In this document: in pieces, positions 34,788 to 41,594 of the stretch
Position numbering within the stretch: position 1 is the first letter of the stretch
How the letters are laid out: every line of letters starts with the position of its first letter
Assembly: GCA_002937655.1 (NCBI GenBank)
Contig: PTKH01000011.1
Location: forward strand, 1-41,594
Source: Alphaproteobacteria bacterium MarineAlpha9_Bin3
GTDB lineage: Bacteria; Pseudomonadota; Alphaproteobacteria; TMED109
DNA length: 41,594 bases
Direction of reading: 5' to 3'
The notes under the pieces: generated by a model
Seen by the model: only the letters and a program-made list of their open reading frames with translations
Told to the model about the DNA's origin: nothing
The model's database searches: none
Position numbers and translations under genes: made by a program

Positions 34788-35264
34788 ATGAAAAAGAATA
34801 TTTATTTTTTAATATTAATGTTAATAATTATTTTTCTTGATCAATATTCTAAGATTAAGGTTTTAAATTATATGTTAACCCATTCTGAGGAATTAATTTT
34901 ACTACCTTTTTTAAATTTCACCTTAGTATTTAACTCAGGTGTCGCATTTGGTATATTTAGAGATTTTGGTCAATTAGTACCTCATATATTTTCTTTTATT
35001 GGGCTAGCATTTGGTTTTGGTTTAATATTATGGGCAATAATTAATAAAAAACATTACTATGCAATGACCTTAATTTCTGCAGGTGCATTGGGAAATGCTA
35101 TTGATAGGATTAGACTAGGAGTAGTTATTGATTTTATTGATGTTTATTGGCAAAATTTGCATTGGCCAGCTTTTAATATAGCTGATATTAGTATATGCAT
35201 GGGGGCTTGCATTTTTTTATATAATGAATTTTATGAAGGTAAAAAAAGAAAGGGTTTAAAGTGA
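34788..35264 (+). CDS. lspA: Lipoprotein signal peptidase (LspA)
   Basis: The protein has 158 residues with four membrane helices. It removes the signal peptide from diacylated prolipoproteins. Motifs are in order: IIFLDQYSKI (about 14-23), NFTLVFNSGVAFGIF (about 43-57), GALGNAIDRIRLGVVIDFIDVY with Asp115 (given in part: NAIDRIRLGVVIDFIDVY), and FNIADISI with Asp133. Asp115 and Asp133 are the catalytic aspartyl pair. ATG 34788 follows ileS by one base. The stop overlaps the next gene by four bases (GTGA), so the enzyme is translated just before a lipoprotein that it is likely to process. Confidence 0.95.
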   Translation: MKKNIYFLILMLIIIFLDQYSKIKVLNYMLTHSEELILLPFLNFTLVFNSGVAFGIFRDFGQLVPHIFSFIGLAFGFGLILWAIINKKHYYAMTLISAGALGNAIDRIRLGVVIDFIDVYWQNLHWPAFNIADISICMGACIFLYNEFYEGKKRKGLK

Positions 35265-36331
35265 TTAAAATAAACATTAAATTTTATTTAAAATTTATAT
35301 TGCTACTTCAATTTTTATTTTTATTTAATTGTACTGGTGTGAAAGAAAAAGTTGGCATTATAAAAAAAGCACCTGATGAATTTCAAGTATATGAAAAAAA
35401 ACCCTTAGCTGTTCCTCCAAATTTTGAATTAAGACCACCTGTAGATAAGGATTTAGTAGAGGATGACACTGAAGATGAAATAATTTTTAAAAAAGAGGCT
35501 AATAATGATGAGTATTTAACCATAGAAGATGAAGTATTATTAATTTCTATAGGTGAGAAAGATATTGATCAAAATATTAGAGAAGTAATAAATAATGAAA
35601 ATTCTATTAGTGAAATTGAAAAACCACTTTTAGATAAAATCTTAGATTTTGAACCTATTATAGAAGTTAAAGCAGAAGAAAATAATGAGCTTGATCCTAA
35701 TGCAGAAAAGGAAAGAATAAATCAGTTAAAAGTAGAAGGAAAACTAATTGATTCTAAAAAAGAAAAAACAATAATTGAAGAATTAAAATCTGAAATTAAT
35801 AATCTAGAAATTGAATTAAAAGAAGTAGAAAATGATTCTTTAAAAGAAAATGAAAAATCCAAAAATATTACAAATGAAAATACTGCTAATTTAGAAAATG
35901 AAAAAGAAAATATAAATAGTGATGTTGCGGATGAGGATGAATCTTTTTTAGATCAAATTTTTGATTTTGATTTATTTGGAACAGATGAAAAAGAAGTAGA
36001 AAATGATTCTTTAAAAGAAAGTAAAAACTCTAAAAATATAACTACCGAAAAGACTGCTAATATAGATAATGAAAGAAAAAATATAAATAGCGATGTTGCG
36101 GATGAAGATGAATCTATTTTAGATCAAATTTTTGATTTTGATTTATTTGGAACAGAAGAAAAAGAAGTAGAAGCAGTAAATCAAAGGGATAAAACTTTCT
36201 TTAATAAAAATAGAGATGACGATAAAAATGTTAAAGAGCCTAATTCCAATAATGTTTCTAAAGAGATTTTAAGATCAGAAGATAGAAAAGTTGAAGCTGT
36301 AATTTCTGAAAAAGAAGGAAGTATAGATTAG
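35261..36331 (+). CDS. DUF3035-type (BamF-like) lipoprotein with duplicated acidic C-terminal extension
   Basis: The protein has 356 residues and starts at GTG 35261, in a GTGA overlap with lspA. Its signal peptide ends in a lipobox LFNC, with Cys24 as the lipidated residue. Residues 38-60 (PDEFQVYEKKPLAVPPNFELRPP, in part) match the conserved motif of the DUF3035 family, which I recall contains BamF, an outer-membrane assembly subunit of alphaproteobacteria. Residues 102-165, with IREVINNE, LLDKILDF and LDPNAEKERINQLKVEGKLI (in part), fit the rest of that family. From residue 188 to about 301 there are two 57-residue tandem copies, each acidic and ending in a hydrophobic DQIFDFDLFGT motif. 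The remaining tail is acidic and lysine-rich. Family members are usually much shorter, so the extension looks lineage-specific. Confidence 0.78.
   Translation: MIKINIKFYLKFILLLQFLFLFNCTGVKEKVGIIKKAPDEFQVYEKKPLAVPPNFELRPPVDKDLVEDDTEDEIIFKKEANNDEYLTIEDEVLLISIGEKDIDQNIREVINNENSISEIEKPLLDKILDFEPIIEVKAEENNELDPNAEKERINQLKVEGKLIDSKKEKTIIEELKSEINNLEIELKEVENDSLKENEKSKNITNENTANLENEKENINSDVADEDESFLDQIFDFDLFGTDEKEVENDSLKESKNSKNITTEKTANIDNERKNINSDVADEDESILDQIFDFDLFGTEEKEVEAVNQRDKTFFNKNRDDDKNVKEPNSNNVSKEILRSEDRKVEAVISEKEGSID
35822..36163 (+). repeat. Tandem duplication of a 171-base (57-codon) unit
   Basis: Two copies lie head to tail (35822-35992 and 35993-36163), inside the lipoprotein gene. The start GAAGTAGAA recurs at 35822, 35993 and 36164, exactly 171 bases apart, so the frame is kept. 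The copies differ by scattered substitutions, mostly in the middle. Both end in the codons for DQIFDFDLFGT. The high identity suggests a recent duplication. Confidence 0.9.
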
Positions 36332-36336
36332 TTAAA

Positions 36337-37578
36337 ATGGTTGATAATAAGAATAATATTTTTAGTTCTGCAAACTGGGAGATTAACAATGAGCTGCTAA
36401 AAAAAACTAAACATATTCTATCATCATTAAAAAATAATATTAATAATAATAAAATTCCATTATTTTCTTTAATTCAAACAGATGAAGATATTGATGAAAT
36501 TATAAAAAATTCTAAATATTTTACTTCTGATAAGAATTTTACTGATTTTGTATTAATTGGAACTGGTGGCTCTAGTTTGGGAGCAGATGCTTTAATTCAA
36601 GCTTATTTAAATGATAATATAGATAAAAAAATAAAATTTCATATATTAGATTCCCTAGATCCAAATTCTGTTTCTAAAATTTTAAATTCAATTAATGCCA
36701 AAAGTTCTAAATTTCTTGCGATTTCTAAATCAGGTAAAACAACAGAAACTATTGCCCTATTATTGATTATTATAGAATGGCTATTATCCAAAAATATTAA
36801 AATAAATAATTCAATTATGGTTATGTGTGAAAACCTAAATAAAAATGAAAATGACCTTATGAAAATTGTAGAAGAGTACTCTTTAAAGGTTACTCAACAT
36901 GAAAATATTGGAGGTCGTTTTTCTGTACTTTCTTCAACTGGATTATTACCTGCAACCATCATGGGAATAAATCCTTATGAGGTAAGAAATGTTGCTAGGA
37001 AAGCATTAAGAAGTATATTAGATCATGACTCTTTCATATTAAGTTCTTCAGTTTTTTCACAAACTAATACTTTAAATGGAAAATTGAATTGTATAATTCA
37101 TTATGGAGATAATTTAGAAGCTTTTGTGAATTGGTATAAGCAATTATGGAATGAGTCACTAGGAAAAGATTCTAAAGGTTCTTTCTTATTAACAGCAAAA
37201 GGAAGTATAGATCAGCATAGCCAACTACAAATGTGGTTGGACGGTCCTAATCTTGCCAATTATACTTTTATTAGATTAAATAATGAAGAAGGTTATAAGA
37301 TTCCAATAACTAACAATAATATTTTATTGTCAGGATTAACTTTAGGTAAAATACAGAGTGTTATGGCAGATTCTACATATGCAGCTTTAAAAGATAGTCA
37401 TAGATCTGTTAGAAGTTTAAGTATATCAAATATTACAGTCGAGAATGTTGTAGAATTAATGGTTAAATTTTTTATAGAAGTTTTAGTGGTTGCAGAATTA
37501 ATGGAAGTAGACCCTTATACTCAAAATGCAGTAGAAAAAATTAAAATTAACGTAGCTAAAAGATTAAAAAAGATATGA
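36337..37578 (+). CDS. pgi: Glucose-6-phosphate isomerase
   Basis: The protein has 413 residues, the short form of this enzyme. It interconverts glucose 6-phosphate and fructose 6-phosphate. The sugar-isomerase fold is seen in two SIS-like halves: VLIGTGGSSLGADALIQ, the phosphate-binding loop AISKSGKTTETIALL, then VTQHENIGGRFSVLSSTGLLPA and the active-site region WNESLGKDSKGSF and SIDQHSQLQMWLDG. Standard E. coli Pgi is about 549 residues; forms near 410-450 occur in alphaproteobacteria and other groups. ATG 36337 lies five bases after the lipoprotein stop. The stop overlaps mutL by four bases (ATGA). Confidence 0.92.
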   Translation: MVDNKNNIFSSANWEINNELLKKTKHILSSLKNNINNNKIPLFSLIQTDEDIDEIIKNSKYFTSDKNFTDFVLIGTGGSSLGADALIQAYLNDNIDKKIKFHILDSLDPNSVSKILNSINAKSSKFLAISKSGKTTETIALLLIIIEWLLSKNIKINNSIMVMCENLNKNENDLMKIVEEYSLKVTQHENIGGRFSVLSSTGLLPATIMGINPYEVRNVARKALRSILDHDSFILSSSVFSQTNTLNGKLNCIIHYGDNLEAFVNWYKQLWNESLGKDSKGSFLLTAKGSIDQHSQLQMWLDGPNLANYTFIRLNNEEGYKIPITNNNILLSGLTLGKIQSVMADSTYAALKDSHRSVRSLSISNITVENVVELMVKFFIEVLVVAELMEVDPYTQNAVEKIKINVAKRLKKI

Positions 37579-39320
37579 ATAATATAAAAAAATTACCAGA
37601 TAATTTAATAAATCAAATAGCTGCTGGGGAAGTTATAGAGAGACCCAGTTCTGCATTAAAAGAATTAGTAGAGAATTCTATTGACGCTGATGCAAGTGAA
37701 ATATCCATATATTTGACAAATGGAGGAAAAGATTTAATTGAGGTTATTGATAATGGCAAAGGTATGAATCTTCAAGATTTAAATATGTGTTTAGAGAGGC
37801 ACGCAACTTCAAAAATTAATGATGGTGATCTAATGCATATAAATTCCCTGGGTTTTAGAGGAGAAGCTTTACCTTCTATTGGATCTATAGCTAATTTATG
37901 TATTGAATCATTCGATAAATTAAAAAATGAAGCTTGGAAAATATCAATTATTGATAAAAAAAAAAATGTAGAACCCTCTATTATAAGGTTTGGTACTAAG
38001 GTAACCATTACTAATTTATTTTTAAAAGTTCCAGCTAGATTAAAATTCATGAAGACTAACGGAACGGAAATTCGTTATTGTAAAGAAGTTATCAAACATT
38101 TAGCGATGTCACATCCAAAAATAACCTTTAATCTAACAGTTGATGGAAAAAAGATATTTTATTGGGAAAAGAGTGATATTGCTAGTTTTGAAGGTACGAA
38201 AAAAAGATTAAGCCAAGTTATGGGAGAAGACTTTATTCATAGTTCTGTTTCTGTAGCAATAGAGCGAGATGGATTAATTCTAGCAGGTATGGTAGGCATG
38301 CCGACTTTAAATCGTAATACTGGAAGAGAGCAATATTTATTTGTAAATAATAGACCTGTGAGAGATAGGAATTTAATTGGGGCTTTAAGAGGAGCCTATA
38401 AAGGTTTAATAGAAAATAATCGTTTTCCCGTAGCAGTATTATTTTTAGATGTTATTTCTGATGATGTAGATATAAATGTACATCCCGCAAAAGCTGAAGT
38501 AAGATTTAGAGATTCTGCAAAAGTTAGATCAATAATTGTTTCTGGTGTGAGAAAATCTTTAGAGAGCGCTGGACTTAATACAGCAACTGAAATTTCTAAT
38601 GCGTTAATAGATAGGATGAGTTTTAATACTAAAGACATTAATGAACCTTCTAGTAACTTAAACTTAAAAAACATTAATATATCTCCCTCTTCTAGATTTA
38701 CAGATAATTTTGATAATGATAGTTTTGACCAGCAAAGAACTTATCCTTTAGGATCAGCTATAGCTCAGGCACATGGAACTTATATAATATCTGAAAATGA
38801 AAACGGTCTTTTATTAATTGATCAGCATGCAGCGCATGAAAGGATTGTATTAGAAAAAATTAGATCAGGTTTTCTAAATAGTAATATACAAAAACAAATT
38901 TTACTTATTCCTGAAGTAGTTGAGTTATCCGAAGATCATTTTGAAGTCATTATTGATCAGAAAGACAACCTTATTAAATTAGGACTTTTGATAGAAGAAT
39001 TTGATAAAAACACAATTATAATAAGAGAACATCCAGCAATTTTAGACAAGGTTGATTTTCATATTTTAGTAAAAGATATTGCAGAAGAAATTATTAATTT
39101 TGGCAGTGAGTTTATTTTATCTGAGAGACTAGATAATATTTGTGGAAATATGGCGTGTCACTCAAGTGTGAGAGCTGGTAGACTACTTTTAACTTCTGAA
39201 ATGAATGCATTACTAAGAGAAATGGAAGCCACGCCAAATTCTAGCCAATGTAATCATGGTAGGCCTACATTTATAAAATTAAGTGTCAAAGATATAGAAA
39301 AACTATTTGGGCGAACTTGA
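37575..39320 (+). CDS. mutL: DNA mismatch repair protein MutL (endonuclease type)
   Basis: The protein has 581 residues. The N-terminal GHKL ATPase domain has IAAGEVIERPSSALKELVENSIDA (in part), VIDNGKGM and GFRGEALPSI. The C-terminal domain has the metal-dependent endonuclease motif DQHA-x2-E-x4-E in LIDQHAAHERIVLEKI, with ACHSSVRAGR and CNHGRPTF, so this MutL nicks DNA itself, unlike that of E. coli, which relies on MutH. Codons 128-131 lie on an A11 run (37956-37966, DKKKNVEP), a slippage-prone tract. ATG 37575 overlaps the pgi stop. The last 18 bases overlap the 3' end of the convergent rsmD gene on the other strand. Confidence 0.95.
   Translation: MNNIKKLPDNLINQIAAGEVIERPSSALKELVENSIDADASEISIYLTNGGKDLIEVIDNGKGMNLQDLNMCLERHATSKINDGDLMHINSLGFRGEALPSIGSIANLCIESFDKLKNEAWKISIIDKKKNVEPSIIRFGTKVTITNLFLKVPARLKFMKTNGTEIRYCKEVIKHLAMSHPKITFNLTVDGKKIFYWEKSDIASFEGTKKRLSQVMGEDFIHSSVSVAIERDGLILAGMVGMPTLNRNTGREQYLFVNNRPVRDRNLIGALRGAYKGLIENNRFPVAVLFLDVISDDVDINVHPAKAEVRFRDSAKVRSIIVSGVRKSLESAGLNTATEISNALIDRMSFNTKDINEPSSNLNLKNINISPSSRFTDNFDNDSFDQQRTYPLGSAIAQAHGTYIISENENGLLLIDQHAAHERIVLEKIRSGFLNSNIQKQILLIPEVVELSEDHFEVIIDQKDNLIKLGLLIEEFDKNTIIIREHPAILDKVDFHILVKDIAEEIINFGSEFILSERLDNICGNMACHSSVRAGRLLLTSEMNALLREMEATPNSSQCNHGRPTFIKLSVKDIEKLFGRT
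37956..37966 (+). repeat. A11 homopolymer within mutL
   Basis: Eleven consecutive adenines encode Lys128-Lys130 and the start of Asn131 of MutL. It is the longest single-base run I noticed in the window; other coding runs reach about eight or nine. One-base slippage would shift the frame early in the gene and remove the C-terminal domain. The run itself is directly seen; any role is inference. Confidence 0.9.
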
Positions 39321-39875
39321 TAAGTTTTTAAAAATTATTATTTCACTGATTCCTTGTTGTTTTTTTCCAATAATATTTAATTTTTTTTCTAAATCAAAGG
39401 TATTGTTTTTATTTTTTTCATAAATATAAATTGTATTTTGTTTCATTATTTTAGAACATAACCATTTCTCTATTATATTAGAAAAATTTGTAATATCATA
39501 AGGTGGGTCAAAAAAACAAAGGTCATACTTTTTATTATTATATATGGGCTTTAAAGCATTAGCTTTTATAACAGTGCTATTTTTTTCTTCTCTTAACTTT
39601 ATAATATTTTTTTCAATAGCATCAATAGCATCTTGTGAGGAATCTATAAAAGTGCAGAATTTGCAACCTCTAGATAAAGCTTCTAATCCTAATGCGCCAC
39701 TTCCAGCAAAAATATCAATTACTTCTATATCACTAAAATTTCTAGAAAGATGTTTTGAGTGTAACAAAATATTGAATACAGATTCTCTTAGTCTAGAATT
39801 AGTTGGTCTAGTTTTAAAATGATAAGGAGTATTAATATTTATACCTTTATGTTTGCCTCCTAGTATTTTAATCAA
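39303..39875 (-). CDS. rsmD: 16S rRNA (guanine-N2) methyltransferase RsmD
   Basis: The protein has 190 residues. It methylates G966 of 16S rRNA using AdoMet. The AdoMet motif is DIFAGSGALGLEALSRG (about 54-70), then VIKANALKP, and the catalytic DPPY at 123-126 (FFDPPYD). RPTNSRLRESVFNIL at 23-37 is diagnostic of RsmD. The start is TTG 39875, which overlaps the rluB stop (TTGA); the first residues MIKILGGKHKG then match the usual RsmD start. It ends inside the 3' end of mutL on the opposite strand, an 18-base antisense overlap. rluB upstream is co-transcribed. Confidence 0.95.
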   Translation of the reverse strand: MIKILGGKHKGININTPYHFKTRPTNSRLRESVFNILLHSKHLSRNFSDIEVIDIFAGSGALGLEALSRGCKFCTFIDSSQDAIDAIEKNIIKLREEKNSTVIKANALKPIYNNKKYDLCFFDPPYDITNFSNIIEKWLCSKIMKQNTIYIYEKNKNNTFDLEKKLNIIGKKQQGISEIIIFKNLSSSPK

Positions 39876-40612
39876 AAATCACCTATGTTTTTTAGAAAAA
39901 TTTTTAGTTTTTTTTCCTCTATTTGAATAATCTTTCCTCGATCTAAATTATTTAAAGAAAAAGGTCCAAATTTTATTCTTATTAAATCATTAATAAATAA
40001 ATTATAATATTCCATAATTTTTCTTATTTCTCTATTTTTTCCTTCATAGAGTTTTAAATTTAACCATGATATTTTTTCTTTTTTTTCTAATATATCAATA
40101 TAAATTGGTCCATACTTAACATTATTAATTGTTATACCTTTTAGTAAATTATCTTTATTTAATCTTTCTAAATTACCATGGACTTTTACTTTATAAATAC
40201 GTTCAATTTTATTTATGGGTAGTTCAAAATATCTCTTTAATTTTCCATTATTAGTTAATAACAATAATCCTTCAGTATTATAGTCTAATCGACCAATGTA
40301 ATGTAATTCTTGTAAATTATGAGGTAGATAACTATAAATAGTTTTTCGATTTTGAGGATCATTTTTACTAACTATTACTCCTTTGGGTTTATGAAAAATA
40401 TATAATTCTGTATGCTTCTTATTTCTTATCAACGAACCTTCAATTGTAATTTTATCGTTTTTACTTACAAAATATGCTGGTGTTAAAATTAGCTTTTCAT
40501 TTACTCTTACTTTACCCATAGAAATCAATTTTTCGGCAGCTCTTCTAGAGCAATAACCCGTCGATGCTATACTTTTTGCTATTCTTTCTAATTTATTTTT
40601 TGTATTAGTCAT
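39872..40612 (-). CDS. rluB: 23S rRNA pseudouridine synthase (RluB/RsuA family)
   Basis: The protein has 246 residues. The N-terminal S4 RNA-binding domain has RIAKSIASTGYCSRRAAEKLI (in part: TGYCSRRAAEKLI) and KVRVN. The catalytic domain has the conserved motif IGRLDYNTEGLLLLTNNG, where the Asp forms the covalent link to the uridine, and NREIRKIMEYYNL. Members modify 23S rRNA near position 2605 (RluB), 2604 (RluF) or 2457 (RluE), or 16S rRNA 516 (RsuA); the exact target here is inferred from the typical alphaproteobacterial partner of rsmD, RluB. ATG 40612 is clear. It overlaps rsmD by four bases and starts 3 bases after the amidotransferase stop, so the three form one transcript. Confidence 0.9.
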   Translation of the reverse strand: MTNTKNKLERIAKSIASTGYCSRRAAEKLISMGKVRVNEKLILTPAYFVSKNDKITIEGSLIRNKKHTELYIFHKPKGVIVSKNDPQNRKTIYSYLPHNLQELHYIGRLDYNTEGLLLLTNNGKLKRYFELPINKIERIYKVKVHGNLERLNKDNLLKGITINNVKYGPIYIDILEKKEKISWLNLKLYEGKNREIRKIMEYYNLFINDLIRIKFGPFSLNNLDRGKIIQIEEKKLKIFLKNIGDF

Positions 40613-40615
40613 AAT

Positions 40616-41332
40616 TTAACAAGAATTTATAAAGGCCTTTAATAATCGTTTATCACTATTTTGTATAAAAAATTCAGGGTGCCACTGAACTCCAATACAG
40701 AAATTCATACTCGGGTCTTCTATACCTTCTATTACGCCATCTTTTGAAAAAGCATTAATTATTAAACCTTTACCTGGTTCTTTTACTGCCTGATGGTGAG
40801 CGCTATTAACCATAATATTACTTTTAGATATTATATTATATAATTTAGTATTTTCTTTAATGGATATACTATGGCCTGCTTGATTTCTTGGGTTAGTTTG
40901 TTCATGTTGAATCGGATTAGAAATTTCATCAGGTATATGTTGTATCAGAGTGCCTTTATATAGTACATTTATTAATTGTTCACCACCACAAATACCTAAA
41001 AGGGGTTTGTCCATTTTTAAAATAATTTCAGAAGCAAGTAATTCAAATTTTGTTCTTTGTTCTTTTAATATTACTGTTTCATGAATATTATTTTCTCCAA
41101 ATATATTTGGATTAATATCAAAATTACCTCCGGTTACTAATAAGCCATCCACTTTCTTAAGTAATAAATCAGCATCCTTCGTATTATGAGGAATTCCTAT
41201 CCCAATCCCTCCACATTCTTCAATAGCACTAAAATAATTTTCCCTTAGAGCATACCAAGGAAATTTAGAATATTCATTAGTAGTCTCATAATCTAAGGTT
41301 AATGCAATTAAAGGTTTTGACATATTACTCAT
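40616..41332 (-). CDS. Class I glutamine amidotransferase-like hydrolase (PuuD family)
   Basis: The protein has 238 residues and no signal peptide. The catalytic triad is Cys115 in GICGGEQ, His218 and Glu220 in GVQWHPEF. VTGGNFDINPNIFGE (about 67-81) and SAHHQAV (178-183) fit the gamma-glutamyl-gamma-aminobutyrate hydrolase (PuuD) group. That enzyme cleaves gamma-glutamyl-GABA in putrescine breakdown; whether it does so here is unknown, as no other puu gene is seen. Polyamine genes occur 11 kb away (26826-29233) but on a different transcript, so the link is weak. An in-frame ATG three codons on is an alternative start. It is divergent from tadA across 46 bases and leads the rluB-rsmD transcript. 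Confidence 0.85.
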   Translation of the reverse strand: MSNMSKPLIALTLDYETTNEYSKFPWYALRENYFSAIEECGGIGIGIPHNTKDADLLLKKVDGLLVTGGNFDINPNIFGENNIHETVILKEQRTKFELLASEIILKMDKPLLGICGGEQLINVLYKGTLIQHIPDEISNPIQHEQTNPRNQAGHSISIKENTKLYNIISKSNIMVNSAHHQAVKEPGKGLIINAFSKDGVIEGIEDPSMNFCIGVQWHPEFFIQNSDKRLLKAFINSC

Positions 41333-41378
41333 ATCTTTTTGTTATTATTATAATAGATATATGCTATTTTATATAATC

Positions 41379-41594
41379 ATGGAAAATAATAATAATAAAA
41401 AATTTATGCAATTAGCTATAGAAGAAGCAGAAAAAGCATCAAAAAATGGAGAAGTACCAATTGGTGCAGTTATAGTTAATAAAAATCATATAATTGCAAA
41501 ATCTGGAAACTTAATGGTTAAGTATTCTAATCCTTTACTTCATGCAGAAATGATAGTTTTAAATAAAGCTTCAGAAGTATTATCAGAAAAGGGA
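41379..41594 (+). CDS. tadA: tRNA adenosine(34) deaminase TadA, 5' part (truncated by window edge)
   Basis: Seventy-two codons are visible and the frame is open to the last base, so the gene continues beyond the window. The N-terminus has FMQLAIEEAEKASKNGEVPIGAVIV, given in part as EVPIGAVIV, and the start of the cytidine deaminase-type zinc site HAEM, in which His is a zinc ligand and Glu the proton shuttle. TadA converts A34 to inosine in tRNA-Arg. PVGAV-like GEVPIGAV is shared by TadA and related guanine deaminases, but together with HAEM and the usual position beside rluB/rsmD it points to TadA. The PCxxC zinc motif is out of view. The start ATG 41379 is divergent from the PuuD-like gene. 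Confidence 0.87.
   Translation, partial: MENNNNKKFMQLAIEEAEKASKNGEVPIGAVIVNKNHIIAKSGNLMVKYSNPLLHAEMIVLNKASEVLSEKG

Noticed and set aside
40616-41332. Polyamine catabolism link for the PuuD-like protein
   Set aside because: No other puu gene is present, the speD/speE genes are 11 kb away on other transcripts, and the family has several substrates.

Overview
The window reads as a chromosomal segment of a low-GC, streamlined, aerobic alphaproteobacterium, probably free-living. The main signs are: a TIGR02302/DUF4175 protein; an MJ0042-type zinc-ribbon protein; ubiquinone biosynthesis (Coq7); ApaG; an alphaproteobacterial-style suf operon led by an Rrf2 regulator; a DUF3035-type lipoprotein after lspA; and the gene order lspA ... 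mutL/rsmD/rluB/tadA. Codons are strongly AT-biased, intergenic gaps are short and many genes overlap by 1-18 bases. I saw no IS element, phage gene, CRISPR array or rRNA. One tRNA is present. No stretch over 300 bases lacks a gene; the longest gap (10704-10948) holds a promoter candidate and two dyads.

Layout. 1-2573: envelope genes (3' end of a DUF4175 protein, a membrane zinc-ribbon protein, a YdcF-like protein, a PlsC-like acyltransferase). 2639-7342: a two-gene RND efflux unit plus a small YdhR-like protein. 7361-10703 (minus strand): TrkH, then a maoC-like / radical SAM / apaG operon. 10949-17025: gltB-gltD (glutamate synthase). 17031-23130: an IscR-type operator/promoter followed by rrf2-sufB-sufC-sufD-sufS-sufT-sufA. 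23132-24743 (minus): coq7, dsbB and a DedA/VTT membrane protein. 24834-26656: a secreted SoxYZ-like carrier and a secreted metallo-beta-lactamase-fold protein that overlap by one base. 26707-26793: tRNA-Leu(CAA). 26826-29233: speD and an ornithine-type decarboxylase, converging on speE, which gives a spermidine-type pathway. 29249-31007: Nudix hydrolase and an LACTB2-like hydrolase, divergent. 31030-39320: ribF-ileS-lspA-DUF3035 lipoprotein-pgi-mutL, very tightly packed. 39303-41332 (minus): rsmD, rluB and a PuuD-like amidotransferase. 41379-end: 5' end of tadA.

How the genes work together. GltB/GltD assimilate ammonium via glutamine and carry Fe-S clusters. The SUF genes just downstream build such clusters. 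The sequence before the Rrf2 regulator matches the E. coli IscR type-1 consensus, as I remember it, at 22 of 25 positions and overlaps a -35 box, which suggests autorepression by the cluster-loaded regulator. The SoxYZ-like/MBL pair belongs to families described as partners of PQQ-dependent dehydrogenases, but no such dehydrogenase lies in the window.

Most unusual points: the IscR-like operator; the SoxYZ/MBL pair without a dehydrogenase; the radical SAM enzyme with six extra cysteines in a maoC/apaG operon; the DUF3035 lipoprotein with an acidic extension made of an exact 57-residue tandem duplication; an A11 homopolymer inside mutL; and frequent TTG start codons. I did not find a clear-cut, wholly new multi-gene system. 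The radical SAM operon and the SoxYZ/MBL pair are the best places to look.
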